This document shows, piece after piece, positions 42,789 through 51,046 of a stretch of 64,000 nucleotides of DNA. The notes under the pieces were generated by a model, which had not been told where the DNA came from, did not search any database, and saw only the letters and a program-made list of their open reading frames with translations. How positions within the stretch are numbered: position 1 is the first letter of the stretch; the number at the start of each line of letters is the position of its first letter. Source of the stretch: CALFUK01 sp964450495. GTDB lineage: Bacteria > Bacteroidota > Bacteroidia > Chitinophagales > Saprospiraceae. Location of the stretch: NCBI GenBank assembly GCA_964450495.1, contig CAYVFU010000017.1, positions 1 to 64,000 on the forward strand. The letters are read 5' to 3'. The position numbers were made by a program, and so were the translations under genes.

Positions 42789-44219
42789 ATGAAAGACATT
42801 CTACTCAAAGATGCGATCGGACAGAGAAATAGTATCAAGAGCGGTGAGATCAAGGCAACAGAATTAGTCCAAGCTAGCATTGACGCCATCGAACAATTTA
42901 ATCCATCCATCAATGCTGTCATCAATAAACTATACGATAGAGCTCATCTTCAATTAGATACATTAGATAAGACAGCTCCTTTTTATGGTGTCCCGATTTT
43001 ACTAAAAGATGGAATTGCTTGTGTGAAAGGAGAGACATTTAGCAATGGTTCCAATATGCTGAAATCTTATGTAGCAGAATACGATAGTGAGTTGGTCAAG
43101 AGATTGGAAAAAGCAGGTTTTATTATTGTTGGAAAAACCAATATGCCAGAATTTGGACTACTGCCTACCACAGAACCACAGGCATTTGGACCAACTAAAA
43201 ATCCTTGGAATTTATCCAAAACAGCAGGTGGATCTAGTGGAGGTTCTGCAGCCGCAGTTGCTGCACGATTAGTCGCGGTTGCACATGGCAATGATGGGGG
43301 AGGTTCCATACGGATTCCATCATCATGTTGCGGATTGTTTGGTTTGAAACCATCAAGAGGAAGGATTCCGCTAGCACCATTGTCTTCATTAGTTGGGGGG
43401 TTGGTTGAAGAACATGTGCTGACAAGATCAGTTAGAGATTCTGCTGCTATCCTGGACATACTTTCTGTTGATGATCCATATTCATTTCACAAAGCACCAT
43501 ATTTTGTTGGTTCTTATGCGGATAAGATTAACCATAAACCTGAAGCTCTCCACATTGGCTATAGTTTGACTACACCTTTTGGAAGTCCGATAGCGCAGGA
43601 TTGTCAAGACGCTGTCATGAAAACTGTAGAGATGTGTAAATCATTGGGACATAGGGTAGAGCAAAAGGACTTAGATATTCCATTCACCGGAAAAGAACTG
43701 GGTGAATTGTTTAACGTTCTATGGTCTGTCGGTGCGACAACAGCATTGGCTATTTTTGAAGATAAGACTGGCCAATTACCTCCCGGCCATCTTGTTGAAC
43801 CATTATCACTTGCCTTATACAAAAACGCAAAAAAAGTGACTGGTCCTCAATACGAGCTTACATTGCAGAAAATGCACAAGATAGCGCGAGCAATACAGAA
43901 ATTCTGTGGTCAGTTTGATTTGTGGATAAATGGATCTTTGGCACAAGCTCCTGTAGATTTAGGAGTGATGAAGCAAGATTCGAAGCAACCAATGAAACCA
44001 TTTGGATTAGCTTCTGAATTTGCGCCAATGACAGCACTTTTTAATGTTTCAGGCCAACCTGCTGCATCTGTTCCTGTTCATTGGAATACACAAGGACTTC
44101 CTATAGGAGTACAGATTGCCGGTAATAATGGAGATGAATTCACCATCCTGCAATTATCCGCGCAGTTAGAAAAGCTAGTAAATTGGGAGCAAAAACTGCC
44201 GTCATTGATAGAATTTTAA
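42789..44219 (+). CDS. Amidase (amidase-signature family)
   Basis: 476-residue amidase-signature hydrolase. The Ser-cisSer-Lys triad is complete: Lys73 (LLKDG), Ser149 (AGGSSGGSAAAVAA) and nucleophile Ser173 (GGGSIRIPSS). Spacing between these agrees with FAAH and GatA. It cleaves a carboxamide; the substrate is unknown. GatA function is unlikely as no GatB/GatC neighbour is present. It starts 6 bases after the methyltransferase gene, so the two may be co-transcribed, but no functional link is obvious. Cytoplasmic, without a signal peptide. Confidence 0.9.
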   Translation: MKDILLKDAIGQRNSIKSGEIKATELVQASIDAIEQFNPSINAVINKLYDRAHLQLDTLDKTAPFYGVPILLKDGIACVKGETFSNGSNMLKSYVAEYDSELVKRLEKAGFIIVGKTNMPEFGLLPTTEPQAFGPTKNPWNLSKTAGGSSGGSAAAVAARLVAVAHGNDGGGSIRIPSSCCGLFGLKPSRGRIPLAPLSSLVGGLVEEHVLTRSVRDSAAILDILSVDDPYSFHKAPYFVGSYADKINHKPEALHIGYSLTTPFGSPIAQDCQDAVMKTVEMCKSLGHRVEQKDLDIPFTGKELGELFNVLWSVGATTALAIFEDKTGQLPPGHLVEPLSLALYKNAKKVTGPQYELTLQKMHKIARAIQKFCGQFDLWINGSLAQAPVDLGVMKQDSKQPMKPFGLASEFAPMTALFNVSGQPAASVPVHWNTQGLPIGVQIAGNNGDEFTILQLSAQLEKLVNWEQKLPSLIEF

Positions 44220-44337
44220 AACTTAAAGAGCTGGTTTGTGTTACTACATATAAGTGTTCTTATTATGTAGATGCAATCTAAATAAGAACTCTGAGTAAGT
44301 AGTCAGTTAAGTGCTAAATTCATATGTAAATTCTTTA

Positions 44338-44345
44338 TACATTTG
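44338..44345 (+). promoter_or_regulatory. Candidate -7 box (TACATTTG) for nqr operon
   Basis: TACATTTG fits TAnnTTTG. Transcription would begin near 44352, so the ATG at 44369 lies downstream of it while the GTG at 44348 would not. This supports the ATG start for nqrA. Confidence 0.45.
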
Positions 44346-44368
44346 CGGTGTTTTTGAAGACCTATTCA

Positions 44369-46012
44369 ATGATAAATAGACAAAATCGCTACAGAATTAT
44401 ATCCCTTGTAATGCTAGTTCTAGTAGCTGAAATCGCCTCCGCTCAGTCCAGTGGTTCTGGCTCTCAAATTACGACCTATATTATAGCAGCAGTTGCTCTG
44501 GTCTTGGTTTTATTTGCTATACTTTCCATCAGTGATAATCTGATGCATGTTGAAGCCAAACGACTCGGCTCTGATACTACGAAAAATAATTTCTCGCTTT
44601 TCCCAAAATTATCAGAATTGCTTGGAGGTTCTAACCCCGCATATGTTTCAGATCAACCAGTCCATAAGTTGAGTAAAGGTCACACCATCAAATTGGCTGG
44701 AGCGGCAAATAAAGAGATCAAATCTGATGTTAGAGCTAAAACCTTTGCTGTAAAGCCTACTAATTTTAGAGGCCTTGCACCAATTCCAAGAATGTTGGTT
44801 GAAGTTGGAGATGAAGTGAAAGCAGGACAACCACTTTTTGAAGATAAAAAAGACAATAGAGTAAAATACGTTTCACCCGTAAGTGGTGAGGTTGTTGAAG
44901 TAAGAAGAGGAGCCAAAAGATCAATTACCAACGTAGTAGTTTTAGCGGATCGAGAAGTGTCATACATAACACATGATGTTCCTGCATTAGAGTCAATGTC
45001 ACGTGAACAGTTGGTTGAGTTTATGTTGAGCTCTGGAGCTTGGACTTTATTGAATGAACGTCCATATGACGTTTTACCAAATCCAGACGTCATTCCAGCG
45101 AATATCTTCATAAGTACATTTGATACAGCACCTTTAGCTCCAGATTTAAGTTTCATCGCTCACGGAAAGGGAGCTGCTATTCAGAAAGGAATCGATGTCC
45201 TTTCAAAATTAACATCTGGCAATGTACATGTCTCGTTGAATGCTTCAAGTGAAGATGCACCACCTGTAGAATTTACAGGTATTGAAGGTGCCAATTTGCA
45301 TTGGTTTAGTGGCAAGCATCCAGCAGGTAATGTAGGTGTACAAATACATCACATTGCTCCAATCAAAGCTACAGACAAAGTTTGGACGCTTACAGTAGAG
45401 TCATTAATTACTTTAGGCGAATTGTTTCAGTCTGGTCAATTCAAAGCAGATAGACTTATCGCCTTAACTGGTTCAGAATTTGAAAATCCATCTTATATAA
45501 AGACCTACCAAGGAGCTAATATCGGAGATTTAATAGGTGCCAATCTCAAAGAAGGAAAATCAAGAGTTATAGCAGGAGATGTGTTGTCTGGTGCTCAAGT
45601 AAGTAAGGAAGATTTCCTTAATCACACAGACAATCAAATTACAGCAATACCCGAAGGGGACGATTACGAATTATTTGGATGGTTATTTCCAGTTACACCA
45701 AGACCGAGTGTTTCAAAGACCTTTCCTAACTTTTTATTCAAAAATCATGAGTTTGAGCCAAGCACAAATACTCATGGTGAAAAAAGAGCATTCGTAATTA
45801 CAGGTCAGTACGAATCTATCATGCCGATGGATATTCATGTGATGCAATTGATGAAAGCGATCATGGCTAATGATTACGAACGCATGGAAGGATTAGGAAT
45901 AACAGAATTATCAGAAGAAGATGTCGCGCTATGCGAGTTTGCATGTACGTCTAAGCAACCACTGCAAAAGATATTACGAGAAGGCTTAGAAATGATGCGA
46001 GAGCAAGGATAG
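44369..46012 (+). CDS. nqrA: Na+-NQR subunit A with N-terminal membrane extension
   Basis: 547-residue NqrA, first gene of the Na+-translocating NADH:quinone reductase operon. Canonical NqrA begins near residue 98 (VHKLSKGHTIKLAG), with ALPIPRMLVE-like and SPVSGEVVEVRRGAKRS following. The roughly 95 residues before it are unusual: a signal-peptide-like segment (1-25, ending ASA), a second hydrophobic helix at about 34-55 (YIIAAVALVLVLFAILSI), and a soluble linker. Cleavage of the first and retention of the second would leave the NqrA core in the cytoplasm, where it belongs. NqrA is usually a soluble peripheral subunit of about 450 residues. The GTG at 44348 lies upstream of the likely transcription start. 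Confidence 0.9.
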   Translation: MINRQNRYRIISLVMLVLVAEIASAQSSGSGSQITTYIIAAVALVLVLFAILSISDNLMHVEAKRLGSDTTKNNFSLFPKLSELLGGSNPAYVSDQPVHKLSKGHTIKLAGAANKEIKSDVRAKTFAVKPTNFRGLAPIPRMLVEVGDEVKAGQPLFEDKKDNRVKYVSPVSGEVVEVRRGAKRSITNVVVLADREVSYITHDVPALESMSREQLVEFMLSSGAWTLLNERPYDVLPNPDVIPANIFISTFDTAPLAPDLSFIAHGKGAAIQKGIDVLSKLTSGNVHVSLNASSEDAPPVEFTGIEGANLHWFSGKHPAGNVGVQIHHIAPIKATDKVWTLTVESLITLGELFQSGQFKADRLIALTGSEFENPSYIKTYQGANIGDLIGANLKEGKSRVIAGDVLSGAQVSKEDFLNHTDNQITAIPEGDDYELFGWLFPVTPRPSVSKTFPNFLFKNHEFEPSTNTHGEKRAFVITGQYESIMPMDIHVMQLMKAIMANDYERMEGLGITELSEEDVALCEFACTSKQPLQKILREGLEMMREQG

Positions 46013-46032
46013 TCTAACATTAAAAAACAAGA

Positions 46033-47289
46033 ATGGGTTTAATTGACTTTTTCGAAAAAATAGAGCACAAAGAAGCAAAGACTACAAGAGCCAAAATTGG
46101 CAAAACTGCTGTCGATGCTGTGTTTACATTTTTATATTCACCGAAGAGCACCACAGCTGGAGGCGTTCATATCAGAGATGGTATGGATTTGAAACGCACA
46201 ATGTTTCAAGTGATGATTGCCTTACAATTGTGTTTAATTTTTGGAACGTATAACATTGGCCATCAGCATTTTGTTGCGTTGGGCCAATACACGGGATTTA
46301 TAGAAGGATTCCATTTAAAGCTAGTACATGGCCTTATTAAAATTTTACCAATCTTTCTGGTTGTTCATGCAGTTGGATTAGGAATTGAAATATTCTTTGC
46401 AGCCAAGAAGGGGCATGCTGTAGAAGAAGGCTTCCTCGTTTCTGGTCCTCTCATAACTTTAATTATGCCGCCGGATATCCCTTTATGGATGCTGGCTGTC
46501 GCTGTGGCTTTTGCAGTGATTATTGGTAAAGAAGCATTTGGAGGTACCGGCATGAATATTTGGAATGTGGCATTGCTTGCACGAGTTTTTATTTTCTTCG
46601 CTTATCCTACCACTATTTCAGGAGATAATGTTTGGGTGTCAGGTTTTGAGAATATTGCAGCAGGAGTCACTACAGAATATGGATGGGTTCACAGTATTTT
46701 TAATGGCCTATTTGGATGGATGGGTCTCGATGAATTTACCTCCGGAGGAGCCATTGTAAATGGATTTACAGGAGCAACACCACTTGCGTTAGCCAATCAA
46801 GGTGGTTGGGAGGCAGTGACAAGTGTTTACTCACCAGCACAAATGTGGTGGGGTGCGATTCCAGGATCCATAGGGGAGACCAGCAAACCATTGATTTTAG
46901 TTGGGATGTTATTTCTCATCGTCAGAGGTATTGCTAGTTGGAGAATCATCGTAGGTGCGTTTTTAGGTGCTTTCCTCATGGGAATGTTATTAAACGCATG
47001 GGGTGCCACACCATTTATGACAGTGCCTTGGTACTATCACATGTGGATTGGCAGTATGTTGTTTGCTATCGCATTTATGGCAACAGATCCAGTGACAGCG
47101 GCATCTACAAATACAGGTAAATGGATTTATGGTTTTATGATTGGATTTATCGGAATCATTATACGAATTGTGAATCCAGCATATCCAGAAGGCTGGATGT
47201 TGGCAATTTTATTCTTAAATACATTTTCAGCATTGATTGATCATTATGTATTTGAGTCAAACATGAAAAAAAGATTAGCCCGTGCATAG
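46033..47289 (+). CDS. nqrB: Na+-NQR subunit B
   Basis: 418-residue inner-membrane subunit B, which holds covalently bound FMN and riboflavin and forms part of the Na+ channel. The FMN threonine is in GFTGATPLA (Thr249). About ten hydrophobic helices follow the N-terminal cytoplasmic part (DGMDLKRTMFQVMIAL). KEAFGGTGMNIWN is conserved in NqrB and RnfD. Its 3' end overlaps nqrC by 8 bases. Confidence 0.96.
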   Translation: MGLIDFFEKIEHKEAKTTRAKIGKTAVDAVFTFLYSPKSTTAGGVHIRDGMDLKRTMFQVMIALQLCLIFGTYNIGHQHFVALGQYTGFIEGFHLKLVHGLIKILPIFLVVHAVGLGIEIFFAAKKGHAVEEGFLVSGPLITLIMPPDIPLWMLAVAVAFAVIIGKEAFGGTGMNIWNVALLARVFIFFAYPTTISGDNVWVSGFENIAAGVTTEYGWVHSIFNGLFGWMGLDEFTSGGAIVNGFTGATPLALANQGGWEAVTSVYSPAQMWWGAIPGSIGETSKPLILVGMLFLIVRGIASWRIIVGAFLGAFLMGMLLNAWGATPFMTVPWYYHMWIGSMLFAIAFMATDPVTAASTNTGKWIYGFMIGFIGIIIRIVNPAYPEGWMLAILFLNTFSALIDHYVFESNMKKRLARA

Positions 47290-48028
47290 TACAAAATCAG
47301 TAATCATATTCGGAATCGTCATGTGTGCAATTGTTGCATTTATTCTTGCAGGCATGTACAACTTCTTAAAGCCAATTCACGATACGAATGAAGCGGCTTA
47401 TAATAAGAAAGCAATTTTATCTGCAGTAGCAGATCATATAGACGGAGATTTCAAAACATTAACTGAAGCTCAAATCCAAGACATTTTCAATAATCAAATC
47501 GAACAAGTTGTTATAGATACAGAAGGAGAAGAATATGACGAAGCAGCAGTTGAGTCTTTAGGCTATGTAGGTGGAATGGCTGAGAATGTCGACATGGCAA
47601 AAGAGGCAAAGAAACCAGAAGAAGAAAAGGTGTTACCAGTCTTTATTTACACTAAAACTGATGGTAAAAAGTACTACATATTGCACACAAGAGGTAAAGG
47701 ACTTTGGGATGCCATTTGGGGTAACATCGCCTTTGAAGATGATCTGAACACAATCGCAGGCGTGTCTTTTGATCACGTGACTGAGACGCCAGGACTAGGG
47801 GCAGAGATTAAAGATAATGTGGCTTGGGCTAGACAATTCATTGGCAAAAAGATATACGACAAAGACGGAGAGTTTAAATCTGTTTATGTAAGAAAAGGTG
47901 GAGCAAAAGATGATGTATATGAAGTAGATGGTATCTCAGGCGCTACCATCACCGCTGATGGAGTTACTGAAATGTTGAAGAGAGGCTTACAATATTATGG
48001 ACCATTTATAAAAACGGTTAAAGGATAA
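47282..48028 (+). CDS. nqrC: Na+-NQR subunit C
   Basis: 248-residue subunit C with one N-terminal helix (about 6-27) and a periplasmic domain carrying the second covalent FMN at Thr222 in GISGATITADG, the site used by ApbE-type flavin transferase. The start is GTG at 47282, since the next ATG would cut the membrane helix. It overlaps nqrB by 8 bases, showing translational coupling. Length is slightly shorter than V. cholerae NqrC. Confidence 0.95.
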   Translation: MHSTKSVIIFGIVMCAIVAFILAGMYNFLKPIHDTNEAAYNKKAILSAVADHIDGDFKTLTEAQIQDIFNNQIEQVVIDTEGEEYDEAAVESLGYVGGMAENVDMAKEAKKPEEEKVLPVFIYTKTDGKKYYILHTRGKGLWDAIWGNIAFEDDLNTIAGVSFDHVTETPGLGAEIKDNVAWARQFIGKKIYDKDGEFKSVYVRKGGAKDDVYEVDGISGATITADGVTEMLKRGLQYYGPFIKTVKG

Positions 48029-48031
48029 ATT

Positions 48032-48733
48032 ATGGCAGATACTGCAGTAGTAGTTAAGGAAAAAGCTGCTCCGATTAAATTCGGAAAGAAAGAGAAAAAG
48101 TTATTAACTGATCCTCTAAATGATAACAATCCTATTACGGTACAGGTACTTGGTATTTGTTCTGCATTGGCTGTAACCACAGGTATGAAAAATGCATTTG
48201 TCATGTCAATTGCCGTGATATTTGTATGTATCGGATCCAATGTGATTACATCACTGCTTAGAAATGTTATCCCGTCTCAAGTACGTATGATTGTGCAATT
48301 GGTAATTATTGCAACCCTAGTAACAGTAGTGGAGTTAACATTGAAAGCAGTCAGCTTTGAAAGTTATAAGGCCTTATCTGTATTCATAGGATTGATCATC
48401 ACAAACTGTATCATTATGGGACGATTAGAAGCGTTCGCCTCAGCAAATAGACCATGGGAGTCATTCTTGGATGGACTTGGGAATGGTGTAGGGTATGGAC
48501 TTATACTTTTGATAGTGGCATTCTTTAGAGAGTTGCTCGGTAGTGGTTCATTATTTGGATTGAAGATAATTGGAAACACACCAGAATATCTGATTAATAC
48601 AACGGAGAGTTGGTTGTTTGGATGGTATGCGAACAATAACCTGATGGTATTATTTCCGTCTGCAATGTTTGTTATTGGTATAGTGATTTGGGTACACAGA
48701 GCATGGAACCCTAGTTTAGTTGACGTCTCTTAA
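48032..48733 (+). CDS. nqrD: Na+-NQR subunit D
   Basis: 233-residue integral subunit D. Cys43 (LGICSALAVTT) and Cys126 (LIITNCIIMGR) correspond to the ligands of the intramembrane iron-sulfur centre shared with NqrE. About six hydrophobic helices. It starts 3 bases after nqrC and has an extended basic N-terminus. Confidence 0.96.
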   Translation: MADTAVVVKEKAAPIKFGKKEKKLLTDPLNDNNPITVQVLGICSALAVTTGMKNAFVMSIAVIFVCIGSNVITSLLRNVIPSQVRMIVQLVIIATLVTVVELTLKAVSFESYKALSVFIGLIITNCIIMGRLEAFASANRPWESFLDGLGNGVGYGLILLIVAFFRELLGSGSLFGLKIIGNTPEYLINTTESWLFGWYANNNLMVLFPSAMFVIGIVIWVHRAWNPSLVDVS

Positions 48734-48742
48734 ATAGAACTT

Positions 48743-49342
48743 ATGGAACTCGTAAATATATTCATCAAATCTGCCTTTATTGAGAATTTAGCATTGTCTT
48801 ATTTCTTAGGCATGTGTTCTTATTTGGCAGTATCCAAAACGGTTAAGACGGCATTTGGACTAGGTCTGGCAGTCATATTTGTTTTAGGCATAACCATGCC
48901 GATCAACTGGTTGATCAATACTTTTCTTTTAGGAGAAGGTGGCATTTTTCACATGGATCTTACCTTTTTAAGATTGATCTTATTCATTGCAGTTATTGCT
49001 TCAATGGTGCAGTTGGTTGAAATGATAGTAGAGAAGTTTTCACCAGCATTATATAATTCTTTAGGAATATTCTTACCGCTTATCACGGTGAACTGTGCCA
49101 TTCTGGGGGGGTCTTTGTTTATGGTATCCAAAGAATACAATTTTAGTGAGTCTGTTGCCTTTGGTTTAGGTGGCGGATTTGGTTGGTTTTTAGCCATCAT
49201 AGCTATAGCAGCCATTAGAGAAAAAATTCGATACAGCGCTGTCCCACCTGCTTTGCGTGGATTAGGAATGGCATTTATATTGACAGGTTTAATGGGTATG
49301 GCCTTTATGGGCTTAATGGGAATTGATCCCAATGCATTTTAA
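48743..49342 (+). CDS. nqrE: Na+-NQR subunit E
   Basis: 199-residue integral subunit E, an inverted-topology homologue of NqrD. Cys25 (GMCSYLAVS) and Cys118 (ITVNCAILGG) supply the other two ligands of the shared cluster. Six hydrophobic helices. It begins 9 bases after nqrD. Confidence 0.96.
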   Translation: MELVNIFIKSAFIENLALSYFLGMCSYLAVSKTVKTAFGLGLAVIFVLGITMPINWLINTFLLGEGGIFHMDLTFLRLILFIAVIASMVQLVEMIVEKFSPALYNSLGIFLPLITVNCAILGGSLFMVSKEYNFSESVAFGLGGGFGWFLAIIAIAAIREKIRYSAVPPALRGLGMAFILTGLMGMAFMGLMGIDPNAF

Positions 49343-49368
49343 TTGATTTACATTATTACAAAAGATAT

Positions 49369-50679
49369 ATGTCTTTAATTATTCCAATTTTAGTTGCAGT
49401 ATTAGTTTTCGCAGTAGTCATTTTATCATTGATGATGATGCTTATTTATGCGCGAAAGCAATTGGTACCTCAAGGTGCAGTTTCAATTACTGTTAATGGT
49501 GATTCAGATAACCCTTTACAGGTGCAACCTGGAGTTACATTATTGTCAGCTTTATCTGAAAAAAGTGTATTCCTGCCTTCAGCTTGTGGCGGTGGCGGTA
49601 CCTGTGCAATGTGCGAATGTCATGTACACGCGGGTGGGGGAGACGTGCTCCCAACAGAGATGAATCACTTGACAAGAAAAGAAGCAGCAGAAGGTAAGAG
49701 ATTAGCATGTCAAGTTAAGGTGAGAGAAGACATGGATATCTCTATACCTGAAGAAATATTTGGTATCAAAAAATGGGAATGCGAAGTTGTGTCTAATTAC
49801 AATGTAGCTTCTTTCATCAAAGAGTTTGTCGTTAAACTTCCTGATGGAGAAATTCTGGATTTTGAATCAGGCGGATATATACAGATTGATGTTCCTGAAG
49901 TGGTTGTTGATTTTAAGACGATGGAGATTGATGCTCATCCGGAACACCATGATGATCCAGATAAATTTAGATCTGAGTGGGATAAATTCAAGTTGTGGGA
50001 TTTGAAAATGACAAACGAAGAGGAGCAATTCCGTGCATACTCAATGGCTAATCACCCAGCTGAAGGAAATATAGTAAAGCTTAATATTAGAATTGCGACA
50101 CCTCCTTTTGATAGAGCAAAGAACGGATGGATGGATGTCAATCCAGGCGTTTGTTCGTCTTATGTGTTTGGTTTGAAGCCAGGCGATAAGTGTATGATTT
50201 CAGGTCCATATGGAGAGTTCTTCATCAAAGACACCAAGAAAGAAATGGTATATATAGGTGGTGGTGCTGGTATGGCACCATTGCGTTCTCATTTATTTCA
50301 TATGTTTCACACACTAAAAATGACAGATAGAAAAGTCTCTTTCTGGTATGGTGGACGGACGAAACGAGAATTATTTTACATCGAAGAATTCAGAAAGATC
50401 GAGCAAGAGTTTCCAAATTTCAGATTCTATGTTGCCTTAGATAATCCACTAGAAGAAGACAACTGGCAAGTAAAGGAAAATATTGATGCTCCAGGCGATG
50501 GTTTCAAAGGATACATCATGAGTGTTTGCCATGAGCAATACCTGAAAAATCACCCAGAGCCAGAAGAAATTGAATATTACTTCTGTGGCCCTCCAGCCAT
50601 GAATGCATCAGTCATTAGAACATTAGATGATCTAGGTGTTCCAGAGGAGAATATTGCCTTCGATGATTTTGGAGGATAA
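49369..50679 (+). CDS. nqrF: Na+-NQR subunit F (NADH-oxidising)
   Basis: 436-residue NADH dehydrogenase subunit. N-terminal membrane anchor (about 5-27), a 2Fe-2S ferredoxin domain with Cys73, Cys79, Cys82 and Cys114 (CGGGGTCAMCECHV, LACQVKV), an FAD domain with RAYSMANHP, and an NADH domain with GGGAGMAPLRSHLF and FCGPPAMNASV. It passes electrons from NADH to FAD and then the iron-sulfur centre. It is the last gene of the operon and is followed immediately by a very strong terminator. Confidence 0.97.
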   Translation: MSLIIPILVAVLVFAVVILSLMMMLIYARKQLVPQGAVSITVNGDSDNPLQVQPGVTLLSALSEKSVFLPSACGGGGTCAMCECHVHAGGGDVLPTEMNHLTRKEAAEGKRLACQVKVREDMDISIPEEIFGIKKWECEVVSNYNVASFIKEFVVKLPDGEILDFESGGYIQIDVPEVVVDFKTMEIDAHPEHHDDPDKFRSEWDKFKLWDLKMTNEEEQFRAYSMANHPAEGNIVKLNIRIATPPFDRAKNGWMDVNPGVCSSYVFGLKPGDKCMISGPYGEFFIKDTKKEMVYIGGGAGMAPLRSHLFHMFHTLKMTDRKVSFWYGGRTKRELFYIEEFRKIEQEFPNFRFYVALDNPLEEDNWQVKENIDAPGDGFKGYIMSVCHEQYLKNHPEPEEIEYYFCGPPAMNASVIRTLDDLGVPEENIAFDDFGG

Positions 50680-50681
50680 AA

Positions 50682-50739
50682 AAAAGGGCTTAACTCTTTC
50701 TTAAAGGCGTCCCGTCTAAAGAAAGAGTTAAGCCCTTTT
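50682..50739 (+). terminator. Strong terminator after nqrF
   Basis: Perfect 21-base arms (50682-50702 and 50719-50739, core AAGGGCTTAACTCTTTCTT) with a 16-base loop, 2 bases after the stop codon. The loop and right arm carry GGCGTCCCGTCTAAAGAAAG, a member of the repeat family also seen nearby. Confidence 0.92.
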
Positions 50740-50790
50740 GTCCTTGATCGCATTTCGATCCTAGGAAAAAAGCCAGTCTCGCTACTTACC

Positions 50791-50820
50791 TCCTTGAAGG
50801 CGTCCCGTCTCAACAGAAAG
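50791..50820. repeat. Copy of interspersed GGCGTCC repeat
   Basis: TCCTTGAAGGCGTCC (50791-50805) followed by CGTCTCAACAGAAAGG. The first 15 bases are identical to 54367-54381, and the second part resembles the loop of the nqrF terminator and the copies at 22.15-22.29 kb. Confidence 0.7.
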
Positions 50821-50869
50821 GCATGCTCGAAGGCCGCCCCGCCTAAGGGGGAAAGCCATTCTCCTATGC

Positions 50870-50940
50870 GTTTACTAAGTCATCCCTACCGTTCACTAAG
50901 TCATCCCTACCGTTCACTAAGTCATCCCTACCGCTCACTC
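50870..50940. repeat. 21-bp tandem repeat, three copies plus partial
   Basis: Three copies of GTTCACTAAGTCATCCCTACC at 50870-50890 (one T for C), 50891-50911 and 50912-50932, then a partial copy. Period 21 gives LSHPYRS in one frame, but no other coding signal exists in this 360-base gap. Confidence 0.88.
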
Positions 50941-51046
50941 ATCAACACTAAAATTCACAGAATTTTAATTGAAATTTAATCTAGAATTACTTGATCTTGA
51001 TTAAAACAAAATCTCTGTGTTTGCATCTACTTAAACCTTGAAATAC

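Noticed and set aside
44348..44368. GTG start for nqrA
   Set aside because: It lies upstream of the transcription start expected from TACATTTG at 44338-44345, while the ATG at 44369 lies downstream of it.
50870..50932. CRISPR-like array
   Set aside because: Copies are back to back without unique spacers, so it is a plain tandem repeat.
50794..50979. 61-codon plus-strand open frame containing LSHPYRS repeats
   Set aside because: The repetition is explained by the 21-bp tandem repeat; the rest is the dispersed repeat, with no start signal or known domain.
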